A DNA stretch of 9,720 nt from Chloroflexota bacterium (GTDB lineage Bacteria; Chloroflexota; Anaerolineae; Aggregatilineales; Phototrophicaceae): positions 1 to 9,720 of the forward strand of contig JAADYY010000329.1 in NCBI GenBank assembly GCA_010092805.1. Direction: 5' to 3'. Below, one piece after another: positions 1 through 5,518 of the stretch; the stretch's first letter is position 1, and each line of letters opens with the position of its first letter. The position numbers and the translations under genes are program-made. Under the pieces are notes generated by a model. That model saw nothing but the letters and a program-made list of their open reading frames with translations, was not told where the DNA came from and did not search any database.

Positions 1-31
1 ACTTACCGAGCGCGAGGCGGTTGATCGGCAT
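1..31 (-). CDS. Possible 5' end of a gene leaving the window
   Basis: Reading leftward from position 31 there is an ATG followed by nine open codons (MPINRLALGK) that run off the window edge. GGAAG lies 7 bases before this ATG on the same strand, a reasonable ribosome binding site. Nothing can be said about function. The case rests only on the ribosome-binding-site and start pair, and the reading frame is too short to test. If real, this gene diverges from the metallo-hydrolase gene at 282, and the hairpin repeat at 56-107 lies in its upstream region. Confidence 0.25.
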   Translation of the reverse strand, partial: MPINRLALGK

Positions 32-55
32 GGGGTTGCTTCCGACGGGTTGAAG

Positions 56-107
56 TCCCTCGCCCAGGGCCGCAGGCCTGTTCGGGAGAGGGATTTAGGG
101 TGAGGGC
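56..107 (-). repeat. GC-rich interspersed hairpin repeat, copy 1
   Basis: On the - strand this reads GCCCTCACCC (107-98), a short spacer, then TCCCTCTCCC (93-84). The latter pairs with TCCCTCGCCC at 56-65 on the + strand with one mismatch. The loop holds a smaller stem, GGCC-GCA-GGCC (68-78). The blocks GGGTGAGGGC and GGGAGAGGG recur exactly at 4556-4565 and 4531-4539, so this is one member of a dispersed family. No T-tract follows, so it is not an obvious terminator. It resembles the extragenic repeats I recall from Chloroflexota genomes, which is an impression and not a search result. Confidence 0.6.
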
Positions 108-242
108 CGCGTGCCTTGTTTGCTCCAGAATCCGAATACACCCGTGAGGTGGGCAGTCTGACGGGGCTTACTGATGCATCGGCGGGCGCGCATACGGGCG
201 GGTTCTCACACAGTGCTCATGATGATTGTTGGGCAGATTAGC

Positions 243-274
243 TATAGTGAGATGGCTGGCATTTGCTACAGGAG
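243..274 (+). promoter_or_regulatory. Putative -10 element and ribosome binding site of the metallo-hydrolase gene
   Basis: TATAGT at 243-248 matches five of six bases of a sigma-70 -10 box. No good -35 box sits 16-18 bases upstream, so the promoter call is weak. AGGAG at 270-274 is a strong Shine-Dalgarno sequence 7 bases before the GTG at 282. That spacing decides the choice of GTG as the start codon. Confidence 0.4.
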
Positions 275-281
275 CTAATTT

Positions 282-1250
282 GTGACCAAGCAAAACTCGA
301 CCAACCGCCGGATCGCTCTCTCGCGCCGTGAGATGCTGAAGGGCCTGAGCGTGGGTGCGCTCGGCCTCGCCGCTCTGCCGCTCGTCAACCGCACCGCCAA
401 CGCGCAGGCCGTGCCATCCGGCCAGGATGTGGCCGCCTTCTACCGCTTCCAGATCGGCGACTTCCAGGCCACCGTCGTCATGGATGTCGCCTTCCCGTTC
501 GATGCCACTGGCTTGGGCGTTAATCAGGCGCCTGAGGATGTCCTCGCCTTCTTCGAGACCGTCAACCGCCCCATCAACCCGGATGGCACGCTGTTCCTCA
601 CCGTGCTGAGCATGATGTTGCAGACCGGCGACCAGACCGTGCTGTTCGATACGGGCAATGGCCCCGGCGTCGGCAAGCTGGCCGCTACCCTGGGCGCGCT
701 GGGCGTGGCACCGGAAGATGTTGACACGATCATTATGTCGCATCTGCACCCGGATCACATCGGCGGCCTGAGCAACGAGGGTGAACTCATCTACCCGAAC
801 GCGGCGGTGCTGTTCCCGCAAGCCGAGTTTGACTTTATGCAAAATGGGCCGGAACAGGCTGTCAGCGGCGCAGTGGCGAAGCTCCAGCCCGCGCTTGATG
901 CCGATATGGTCACCTTCACCGGCCCGGATGAAGAAGTCATCCCCGGCGTGCAGGCGGTCTTCACCCCCGGCCACACCCCTGGTCACACCAGCTTCCTGAT
1001 TGAGTCGAACGGCAGCCAGTTGATGGCGATCATCGACACGATGCTCGACGCTGACCTGGCAATTCAGAACCCCGGTTGGCACGCCTTCTTCGATGGGGAT
1101 CCGGTCGCGGCGGCGGATACCCGCCAGGCGATCATCGACCGCATCGTCAGCGAGCAGTTGCAGGTGTGGGGCTACCACTTCCCGTTCCCTGGCACCGGCT
1201 TCATCGTCGAAAGCGCCAACGGCCCGCGCTGGGTTCCATACGCGGTCTAA
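282..1250 (+). CDS. Tat-exported MBL-fold metallo-hydrolase (methyl parathion hydrolase/OPHC2-like)
   Basis: The 322-residue product starts at a GTG behind a strong AGGAG. The N-terminus is a twin-arginine signal: SRREMLK (residues 14-20), a hydrophobic stretch (about 21-36) and a probable cut after ANAQA (39-43). The protein should be exported folded, with metal already loaded. The metallo-beta-lactamase core shows HLHPDH (154-159), giving H154, H156, D158 and H159, then H231 or H235 in TPGHTPGH, D252 in IIDTML and H299 in GYHFPFPG. This seven-ligand, two-metal pattern and the terminal GYHFPFPG block match the methyl parathion hydrolase/OPHC2-like branch as I know it. Members hydrolyse phosphotriesters, lactones or esters, so the natural substrate cannot be read from sequence. 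It is monocistronic by its own terminator-like hairpin at 1279-1324. No key residue is missing. Confidence 0.9.
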   Translation: MTKQNSTNRRIALSRREMLKGLSVGALGLAALPLVNRTANAQAVPSGQDVAAFYRFQIGDFQATVVMDVAFPFDATGLGVNQAPEDVLAFFETVNRPINPDGTLFLTVLSMMLQTGDQTVLFDTGNGPGVGKLAATLGALGVAPEDVDTIIMSHLHPDHIGGLSNEGELIYPNAAVLFPQAEFDFMQNGPEQAVSGAVAKLQPALDADMVTFTGPDEEVIPGVQAVFTPGHTPGHTSFLIESNGSQLMAIIDTMLDADLAIQNPGWHAFFDGDPVAAADTRQAIIDRIVSEQLQVWGYHFPFPGTGFIVESANGPRWVPYAV

Positions 1251-1278
1251 ACCCGACCCCACAAGTACGTGATCGCCC

Positions 1279-1324
1279 CGAGACCTGCCCTTGCCCTGAC
1301 GAGGGTGGGTCTCGTTACAATTTT
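1279..1324 (+). terminator. Intrinsic terminator-like hairpin after the metallo-hydrolase gene
   Basis: The arms 1279-1291 and 1302-1314 pair over 13 positions, 11 Watson-Crick and two adjacent G-U wobbles (1286/1307 and 1287/1306), around a 10-base loop. A T-rich tail, TTACAATTTT, follows at 1315-1324. It begins 28 bases after the metallo-hydrolase stop and ends before the next promoter, where a Rho-independent terminator would separate the two units. The tail is interrupted by ACAA, so termination may be partial. Confidence 0.6.
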
Positions 1325-1348
1325 GACATGCTTCTGGCGGCATCCAGG

Positions 1349-1376
1349 TTGACAATCGCGTGGAATAGGGTACAGT
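1349..1376 (+). promoter_or_regulatory. Sigma-70-like promoter of the ABC transporter/LacI unit
   Basis: A perfect -35 box, TTGACA, at 1349-1354 is followed after 16 bases by TACAGT at 1371-1376, which matches four of six bases of the -10 consensus. Transcription would start near 1383, about 40 bases before the ATG at 1422. The spacing to the palindrome at 1383-1396 puts the predicted start point inside the operator. Confidence 0.55.
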
Positions 1377-1382
1377 TTAGGG

Positions 1383-1396
1383 TGTAAACGTTTACA
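1383..1396 (+). promoter_or_regulatory. LacI/GalR-family operator (perfect 14-bp palindrome)
   Basis: TGTAAACGTTTACA is a perfect palindrome with the central CG step typical of LacI/GalR operators, into whose minor groove the hinge helices insert. It lies immediately downstream of the -10 box, so a bound repressor would block initiation. The second gene of the downstream unit encodes a LacI-type regulator, the obvious candidate ligand. This would be negative autoregulation relieved by a sugar or sugar derivative. The site is seen directly; the pairing with this repressor is inferred. Confidence 0.75.
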
Positions 1397-1421
1397 TTAA
1401 GACGATTCCACCGATCCTACA

Positions 1422-2222
1422 ATGACAACGCCTTCAGCCCACCGCGACGGGCAACCGCCACTGCTCGTCGTCGATCATATCTCGAAAATATTCGGGGCCG
1501 TGACGGCCATCAAAGACATCACCTTCACCATCAACGCCGGGCAAGTCGTGGCGCTGGTGGGCGATAACGGCGCTGGCAAAAGCACGCTCGTGAAGATCAT
1601 CTCCGGGTTGTTCCCGCCCACCAGCGGGCGCGTGCTGCTCAACGGCGCGGAATGCCACTTCACCCGCCCCGCCGACGCGCTCCACGCCGGGATCGAGACG
1701 GTCTATCAGGATCTCGCGCTGATCGAGCAGCTCGACGTGGCCGATAACGTCTTTCTGGGCCGCGAGACCACACGCTTCGGCTGGATCGGGCGGTTGCTGG
1801 GGATTCTCGACCGCGACACCATGCGCGCCCAAACCGCCGACGCGCTCGCCGACCTGCACATCAAAATCCCCGCGCCGACGCTGGCCGTCAGCAGCATGAG
1901 CGGCGGGCAGCGGCAGGCCGTCGCCATTGGCCGCGCCATCACGTGGGGCCGCAAGCTGCTGATCCTCGATGAGCCGACGGCGGCGCTGGGCGTGGAAGAG
2001 ACAGAGCAGGTGCTGCAGATGATCGAGAAGCTGCGCGGCACCGCCATGAGCCAACTGGTGATCAGCCACAATATGCAGCACGTCCACCGCATCTCAGATA
2101 AGATCGTGGTGCTGCGGCAGGGCTGGCATGTGGCGACGCTCACCACCGCCGAAACCGACCCGCAGGAAATTGTGGCATACATCACCGGGGCCAAGCAGCA
2201 AACCCCGGTTGCGGAAGGCTAG
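1422..2222 (+). CDS. Sugar-type ABC transporter ATP-binding protein, single NBD
   Basis: This 266-residue ATPase probably powers the RbsC-like permease encoded two genes downstream. It shows Walker A GDNGAGKST (47-55), the Q-loop glutamine in VYQDL (Q96), the ABC signature MSGGQRQ (159-165), Walker B LLILDEPTAALG (179-190, D183 and catalytic E184) and the switch histidine in ISHN (H216). All catalytic residues are intact. The sequence style is that of the carbohydrate-uptake CUT2 (RbsA/XylG/FrcA) branch. RbsA itself has two fused NBDs in about 500 residues. This is one NBD, like FrcA, and would work as a homodimer. The ATG lies 25 bases after the LacI-type operator, and no strong Shine-Dalgarno sequence is visible. 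The stop is 5 bases before the repressor gene, so the two are co-transcribed. The sugar cannot be deduced. Confidence 0.88.
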   Translation: MTTPSAHRDGQPPLLVVDHISKIFGAVTAIKDITFTINAGQVVALVGDNGAGKSTLVKIISGLFPPTSGRVLLNGAECHFTRPADALHAGIETVYQDLALIEQLDVADNVFLGRETTRFGWIGRLLGILDRDTMRAQTADALADLHIKIPAPTLAVSSMSGGQRQAVAIGRAITWGRKLLILDEPTAALGVEETEQVLQMIEKLRGTAMSQLVISHNMQHVHRISDKIVVLRQGWHVATLTTAETDPQEIVAYITGAKQQTPVAEG

Positions 2223-2227
2223 ACAGT

Positions 2228-3253
2228 ATGGCAACCATCAAGCAAGTGGCGGAGCGGGCGCAGGTGTCGGTGGCGACGGTTTCGCGCGTGATCAACGAGA
2301 CCGGGTTGGTCAGCCCAGATCTGGAGCAGCGCGTGCGCGCGGCGATGGAAGACCTCAACTATTACCCCAGTGCGTTGGGGCGCGGGCTGCGCCGCAGCGA
2401 GACGATGACGATTGGCGTGCTCATCCCCGAACTCGATCAGCCATTCTTTAGTGCGCTGGTGTCCTCGGTGGAGTCGGCGCTGTTCCGTCAGGATTACCGC
2501 ACGTTGGTGTGCAGCGCCGAAGAAGACCCGGCGCGCGAAGCCGCCTACATCCAAATTCTGCTGCAACAGCGCGTCGATGGCGTGATCTACGTGCCGACGG
2601 GCCAGCAGGCGGGCAACGTCAGCAAGCTGCGCAAATCGAGCGTGCCGGTGGTGCTGGTGGATCGCGATGTGAGCACCTATCAGGTCGATAAAGTGATGTG
2701 CGACAACGAATCTGGCGCTTACGAGGGCATGTCCCACTTGATCAAGCAGGGGCACCGCCGCATCGGCGTGATCGGCGGGCCGGATTACAGCTTTGCGATT
2801 CTGCGGCGCATGGCCGGGGTGCGGCGCGCGCTGGCCGACGCCGCCATGCCGCTCAATTCGCAGTTTCTGATCATGGGCACATTGCAGCAGTTCGAACTGG
2901 GCTACCAAACCGCCATGCATCTGCTCACCCAGCCGGAGCGCCCGACGGCGATTTTCGCGCTCACCGACATGATCGCCATTGGGGTGCTGCACACAGCGTC
3001 ACGGCTGGGGCTGCATCTGCCGGGTGATCTTTCGGTGATGGGCTTCGATGACATCCCGCTGGCCACCTACAGCATCCCCGAACTGACGACCGTCGCCCAG
3101 CCCATCTACGAGATGGGCGCGCTGGCGACCAAACTCCTGCTGGCCCGCCTGCACGATCACGACCGCCCGTATGAGCAGCACATCCTCGACGCGCGGCTGG
3201 TGGTGCGCAACTCGGTGGCCGGCGCGGCCACCCACGACCCACTGCTGAAATAG
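2228..3253 (+). CDS. LacI/GalR-family transcriptional repressor
   Basis: The 341-residue protein begins with a classical LacI helix-turn-helix, TIKQVAERAQVSVATVSRVI (3-22). The hinge helix region NYYPSALGRGLRR (44-56) follows, then a periplasmic-binding-protein-like sensor domain (about 60-330). The sensor carries the usual TIGVLIPELDQPFF opening (61-74), LVDRD (143-147), VMGFDDIPLA (270-279) and the terminal LVVRNSV (324-330). It would bind DNA as a dimer and release it on binding a small ligand, probably the transported sugar. The gene starts 5 bases after the ATPase gene, with GGAAGG about 9 bases before the ATG. It lies between the ATPase and permease genes, so it is embedded in its own regulon. 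The perfect palindrome at 1383-1396 is its likely operator. The domain is complete, with no sign of truncation. Confidence 0.92.
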   Translation: MATIKQVAERAQVSVATVSRVINETGLVSPDLEQRVRAAMEDLNYYPSALGRGLRRSETMTIGVLIPELDQPFFSALVSSVESALFRQDYRTLVCSAEEDPAREAAYIQILLQQRVDGVIYVPTGQQAGNVSKLRKSSVPVVLVDRDVSTYQVDKVMCDNESGAYEGMSHLIKQGHRRIGVIGGPDYSFAILRRMAGVRRALADAAMPLNSQFLIMGTLQQFELGYQTAMHLLTQPERPTAIFALTDMIAIGVLHTASRLGLHLPGDLSVMGFDDIPLATYSIPELTTVAQPIYEMGALATKLLLARLHDHDRPYEQHILDARLVVRNSVAGAATHDPLLK

Positions 3254-3297
3254 CGCCTGTGTTTGAAAAGTGCCTGTGCGAGTAGAAAATTAAACTG

Positions 3298-4305
3298 ATG
3301 CAATCCACCCGCAGCACGCGCGCCGCGCAGCCCCGCGACGGCCAGACCCTGGGCGAGTTCATCGCCCGCTACGGCATCTTCCTGGTGTTGATCGCGCTGG
3401 TGATCGTCCTGACGATCCTCACGCCGATCATTCGCGGGGAGCAGTTCTTCCTCACTGTGCCCAACCTGATTCAGGTGGCGCTGCAAGCCTCGATCAACGC
3501 GATCATCGCGGTCGGCATGACATTCGTGATCGTCAGCGCCGGCATCGATCTGTCGGTTGGCTCGATTGTCGCGCTGGCGGGCGTGGGGGCGGCGCTGGTC
3601 ATGCGCGATACGGCGCTCGGCCCGGTCGCTGGGGTGGGCGTCGCGCTGGGGATTGGCGCGCTGTGCGGCGCGTTCAACGGCTTTCTGATCGCGCGGGTGA
3701 AGCTGCCGCCGTTCATCGCCACGCTGGGCACAATGGGGATCTTTCGCGGCATCGCCCTGGTGATCAGCGAGGGGCGCAGCATCTTCGGCTTCGACCGCAC
3801 GTTTGTCGAGATCTTCTCGGCGCGCATCGGCGACATTCCCGTCGCGGTGATTGTGGCGGCGGGGGTGGCGCTGTGCGGCGCGCTGGTGCTGCGCTACACC
3901 AAATTCGGCAAATACACCATCGCCATGGGCGGCAGCGAACGCACCGCGCGGCTGGCGGGCATCCCCATCAACCGCTACAAGCTGGGCATCTACATCCTCT
4001 CCGGGCTGCTGACCGGGATCGCGGCGGTGCTGCTGTTGGCCCGGCTGCGCTCTGGTGACCCGACGTTTGGGCGGCTGTTCGAACTCGATGCGATTGCGGC
4101 GGCGGTCATGGGCGGCACGAGTCTTTCCGGCGGCGCAGGCTCCATCCCCGGCACCATCGTCGGCGCGCTGATCATCAGCCTGGTGCGCAACGCGCTGAAT
4201 ATTTTCAATGTGCCCAGCTACTGGCAGGAGGTCGTCATCGGCGGCGTGATCGTGCTGGCCGTCGTGCTGGATCAGTGGCGCAAACGCCAATCACAGCGCG
4301 ACTGA
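3298..4305 (+). CDS. RbsC-like sugar ABC transporter permease
   Basis: The 335-residue integral membrane protein is of the CUT2 branched-chain/ribose permease family. About ten hydrophobic segments are visible, near residues 24-44, 61-80, 86-103, 107-127, 138-156, 179-198, 228-249, 263-280, 285-303 and 310-326. Family landmarks are GIDLSVGSI (82-90), NGFLIARVKLPPFIATLGTM (127-146), the cytoplasmic ATPase-contact loop GGSERTARLAGI (211-222), and ELDAIAAAVMGGTSLSGG (262-279). It forms the membrane channel for the ATPase encoded at 1422. The ATG is 44 bases after the repressor stop with no clear Shine-Dalgarno sequence, so the exact start is less certain than the frame. A substrate-binding lipoprotein would be expected in such a system but is absent from the window. 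The last codons and the stop lie inside the left copy of the 29-base direct repeat. Confidence 0.9.
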   Translation: MQSTRSTRAAQPRDGQTLGEFIARYGIFLVLIALVIVLTILTPIIRGEQFFLTVPNLIQVALQASINAIIAVGMTFVIVSAGIDLSVGSIVALAGVGAALVMRDTALGPVAGVGVALGIGALCGAFNGFLIARVKLPPFIATLGTMGIFRGIALVISEGRSIFGFDRTFVEIFSARIGDIPVAVIVAAGVALCGALVLRYTKFGKYTIAMGGSERTARLAGIPINRYKLGIYILSGLLTGIAAVLLLARLRSGDPTFGRLFELDAIAAAVMGGTSLSGGAGSIPGTIVGALIISLVRNALNIFNVPSYWQEVVIGGVIVLAVVLDQWRKRQSQRD

Positions 4306-4320
4306 TCACGCTGGATCACG
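4292..4320. repeat. 29-bp direct repeat, left copy
   Basis: This segment, starting CACAGCGCGACTGATCAC, matches 4583-4611 at 27 of 29 positions (differences at offsets 19 and 28). It contains the last codons and TGA stop of the permease gene (4303-4305). At 4316-4318 it also has a TCA corresponding to the stop triplet of the convergent acetyltransferase. With its partner it brackets the 262-base non-coding insert, as a target-site duplication or junction duplication would. Confidence 0.85.
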
Positions 4321-4331
4321 GGCACTGCTCA

Positions 4332-4390
4332 GCCCGCACCCCAACCCCGCTCCCGACCGTGCTTTCAGCCCTGGGAGCGGGGCTAAACAC
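4332..4390 (+). repeat. GC-rich interspersed hairpin repeat, copy 2
   Basis: The sequence begins GCCCGCACCCCAACC, followed by a perfect 10-bp inverted repeat: CCCCGCTCCC (4345-4354) pairs with GGGAGCGGGG (4373-4382) across an 18-base loop. The layout of a GCCC-CACCC block followed by a CCC/GGG stem is that of copies 1 and 3, but in the opposite orientation. It starts 27 bases after the permease stop. With no T-tract after the stem, a terminator role is doubtful, although the stem would protect or end the transcript if Rho acts nearby. Confidence 0.6.
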
Positions 4391-4501
4391 AGCGAGATCA
4401 GCGCCTTTTCCCGCGCTGCCAGCCGCGCCTGCGGCGGTTGCCGTTGGCATGTGGGGGCACGGCGTCGGGCAAAGTTACTCAATAAACATGCATGTACAAC
4501 A

Positions 4502-4567
4502 CGCATTAACCCCTCTCGCCGCGAAGCTGTGGGAGAGGGGTGGCGCGTAGCGCCGGGGTGAGGGCGC
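4502..4567 (-). repeat. GC-rich interspersed hairpin repeat, copy 3
   Basis: On the - strand this reads GCCCTCACCC (4565-4556), then a small perfect hairpin GGCGC-GTA-GCGCC (+ strand 4542-4554), then the main stem CCCCTCTC (4510-4517) paired with GAGAGGGG (4533-4540) around a 15-base loop. It shares the GGGTGAGGGC and GGGAGAGGG blocks with copy 1. It is inverted relative to copy 2, with which it forms the two arms of the inserted element. Confidence 0.6.
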
Positions 4568-4582
4568 TGCCGGGCCACAAAC

Positions 4583-4611
4583 CACAGCGCGACTGATCAC
4601 ACTGGATCATG
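4583..4611. repeat. 29-bp direct repeat, right copy
   Basis: This is the partner of 4292-4320 with two substitutions. It carries a relic of the permease end, including a TGA at 4594-4596 that corresponds to the permease stop. It also holds the working stop of the acetyltransferase (TCA on the + strand, 4607-4609). The presence of both gene ends in both copies shows that the junction between the two genes was duplicated when the intervening core arrived. Confidence 0.85.
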
Positions 4612-5506
4612 TTGCATCTTCAACCGGATTGATCGCGGCGGCCCACACGGGCAGATCGTAGCCGTTGAGTGTGAAGCCGAAGCGCTCATACAACCGCTGT
4701 GACCGCTTATTCGTCGATTGCGTGTTGACGGTCATCGCACCGACGCCGCGCTGATCAAAGCGGCGCAGAACATCCGTCAGCAGCGCGCCCCCCACCCCGG
4801 CTCCCTGCGCACGGGGCGCAACCGCCAGCCGCGCCAGGTGCGATCCATCGAAATACAACGTGCTCAACTGATACCCGACCATCTGCTCATGCAGCAGCGC
4901 CACTGTACAGATCGCGGAGATGCGTTCGGCCTGTTCCAGTTCGGCGCGTGTCATCTGCCAGGGCGGGCTGAAGGCGCTCTGATCGATGAGCGTCAGCCGG
5001 TCGAGGTCTTCGTACTCCACCGCGCGGATCATCAGGCCAGCGACGGGCAGCGGCGCGGGGATCGGCTGCGGGTCGCGGCGCAGCGTGACGACATCCTCCA
5101 CGTAGCGGAAGCCGAACTGCGGGGCCAGCGGCTTGAGCCAATCGCGCAGCAGCAGCAGCGCCACCTGCTGAATCCCCTGTGCGCGCAAGAGGGGCAGGAA
5201 CGCCCCCCACAACGCCGCCAGCACTTCGGCGGGGTCGGCTTGGTCGCGGATGGCGGCCAGGCGAATCCAGGTGCTTCCGCCCAGCGGCTGTGACAGCGCC
5301 AGCAGCCCCACCAGCCGATCTCGCTGCCAGGCCAGGCGCATGGGGGCGTCGCTCGTCTCGATCCAGTGGTCGGTGTCGTGCCAATCGAGGTGGGTGTGCA
5401 GGTACTGCGTGCGCCACAACAGCTCACGCACGGCGCGGCGGTAGGTGCGCGTGTATGGCGTGACGCTCACATCCTGCGGCGCGGGTTTGCGGCCCAGCAA
5501 ATCCAT
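4607..5506 (-). CDS. GNAT-family N-acetyltransferase with a degenerate second GNAT half
   Basis: The 299-residue protein has a clear C-terminal GNAT domain (about 158-290). The acetyl-CoA-binding motif A is LARLAVAPRAQGAGVGGALL (224-243), followed by NTQSTNKRSQRLYERFGF (261-278), where N-x-x-S-x-x-L-Y-E-x-x-G-F is the usual motif B ending. The N-terminal half (about 12-145) looks like a second, worn GNAT fold: LVGLLALSQP resembles a central strand and ends in APQFGFRYVEDVVTLRR (128-144), but it lacks a recognisable R-x-x-G-x-G/A loop. Such tandem proteins usually keep one catalytic half. The acceptor (protein, small amine or antibiotic) cannot be inferred. The start is 12 bases after the loader stop, so it is probably the last gene of the dnaB transcript, with only a weak ribosome binding site. 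Its stop lies inside the right 29-base repeat. Confidence 0.82.
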   Translation of the reverse strand: MDLLGRKPAPQDVSVTPYTRTYRRAVRELLWRTQYLHTHLDWHDTDHWIETSDAPMRLAWQRDRLVGLLALSQPLGGSTWIRLAAIRDQADPAEVLAALWGAFLPLLRAQGIQQVALLLLRDWLKPLAPQFGFRYVEDVVTLRRDPQPIPAPLPVAGLMIRAVEYEDLDRLTLIDQSAFSPPWQMTRAELEQAERISAICTVALLHEQMVGYQLSTLYFDGSHLARLAVAPRAQGAGVGGALLTDVLRRFDQRGVGAMTVNTQSTNKRSQRLYERFGFTLNGYDLPVWAAAINPVEDAT

Positions 5507-5518
5507 CGTCGGGCGAAC

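Larger units (their letters stand above)
4321..4582. mobile_element. Putative small non-autonomous inserted element (REPIN/BIME-like), non-coding
   Basis: This 262-base core lies between 29-base direct repeats and has no credible gene. Its two ends carry hairpin repeats of one family in opposite orientation (4332-4390 and 4502-4565), separated by about 110 bases. The middle holds a short stem GCCGC-GCCT-GCGGC (4422-4435) and the palindrome ACATGCATGT (4486-4495). Paired inverted REP sequences are the known form of REPINs, which are moved by RAYT transposases, but no such transposase is in this window. A flanking duplication of 29 bases is longer than most insertion sequences make, so the mechanism may instead be recombination or replication slippage. 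The insertion is well supported; its class is inferred. Confidence 0.55.

Noticed and set aside
1323..1328. A second TTGACA upstream of the transporter unit
   Set aside because: No -10-like hexamer lies 16-18 bases downstream (AGGTTG or similar). The TTGACA at 1349 has a usable partner.
168..1355. 395-codon open frame on the - strand opposite the metallo-hydrolase gene
   Set aside because: It is the shadow of a GC-rich gene: it is arginine/histidine-rich and of low complexity, with no recognisable domain, while the + strand carries a complete enzyme with signal peptide and ribosome binding site.
3157..4290. 377-codon open frame on the - strand opposite the permease gene
   Set aside because: Its product is dominated by D, R, H and Q repeats, as expected from the complement of codons for hydrophobic residues. 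The + strand permease is unmistakable.
4275..4578. Small open frames on both strands in the gap between permease and acetyltransferase
   Set aside because: They read through the hairpin repeats and the 29-base repeats, have low-complexity products and no ribosome binding site, and are best explained as non-coding repeat DNA.
4292..4611. CRISPR array
   Set aside because: There are only two 29-base units, 262 bases apart, with gene ends inside them. The spacing and number do not fit a CRISPR array.
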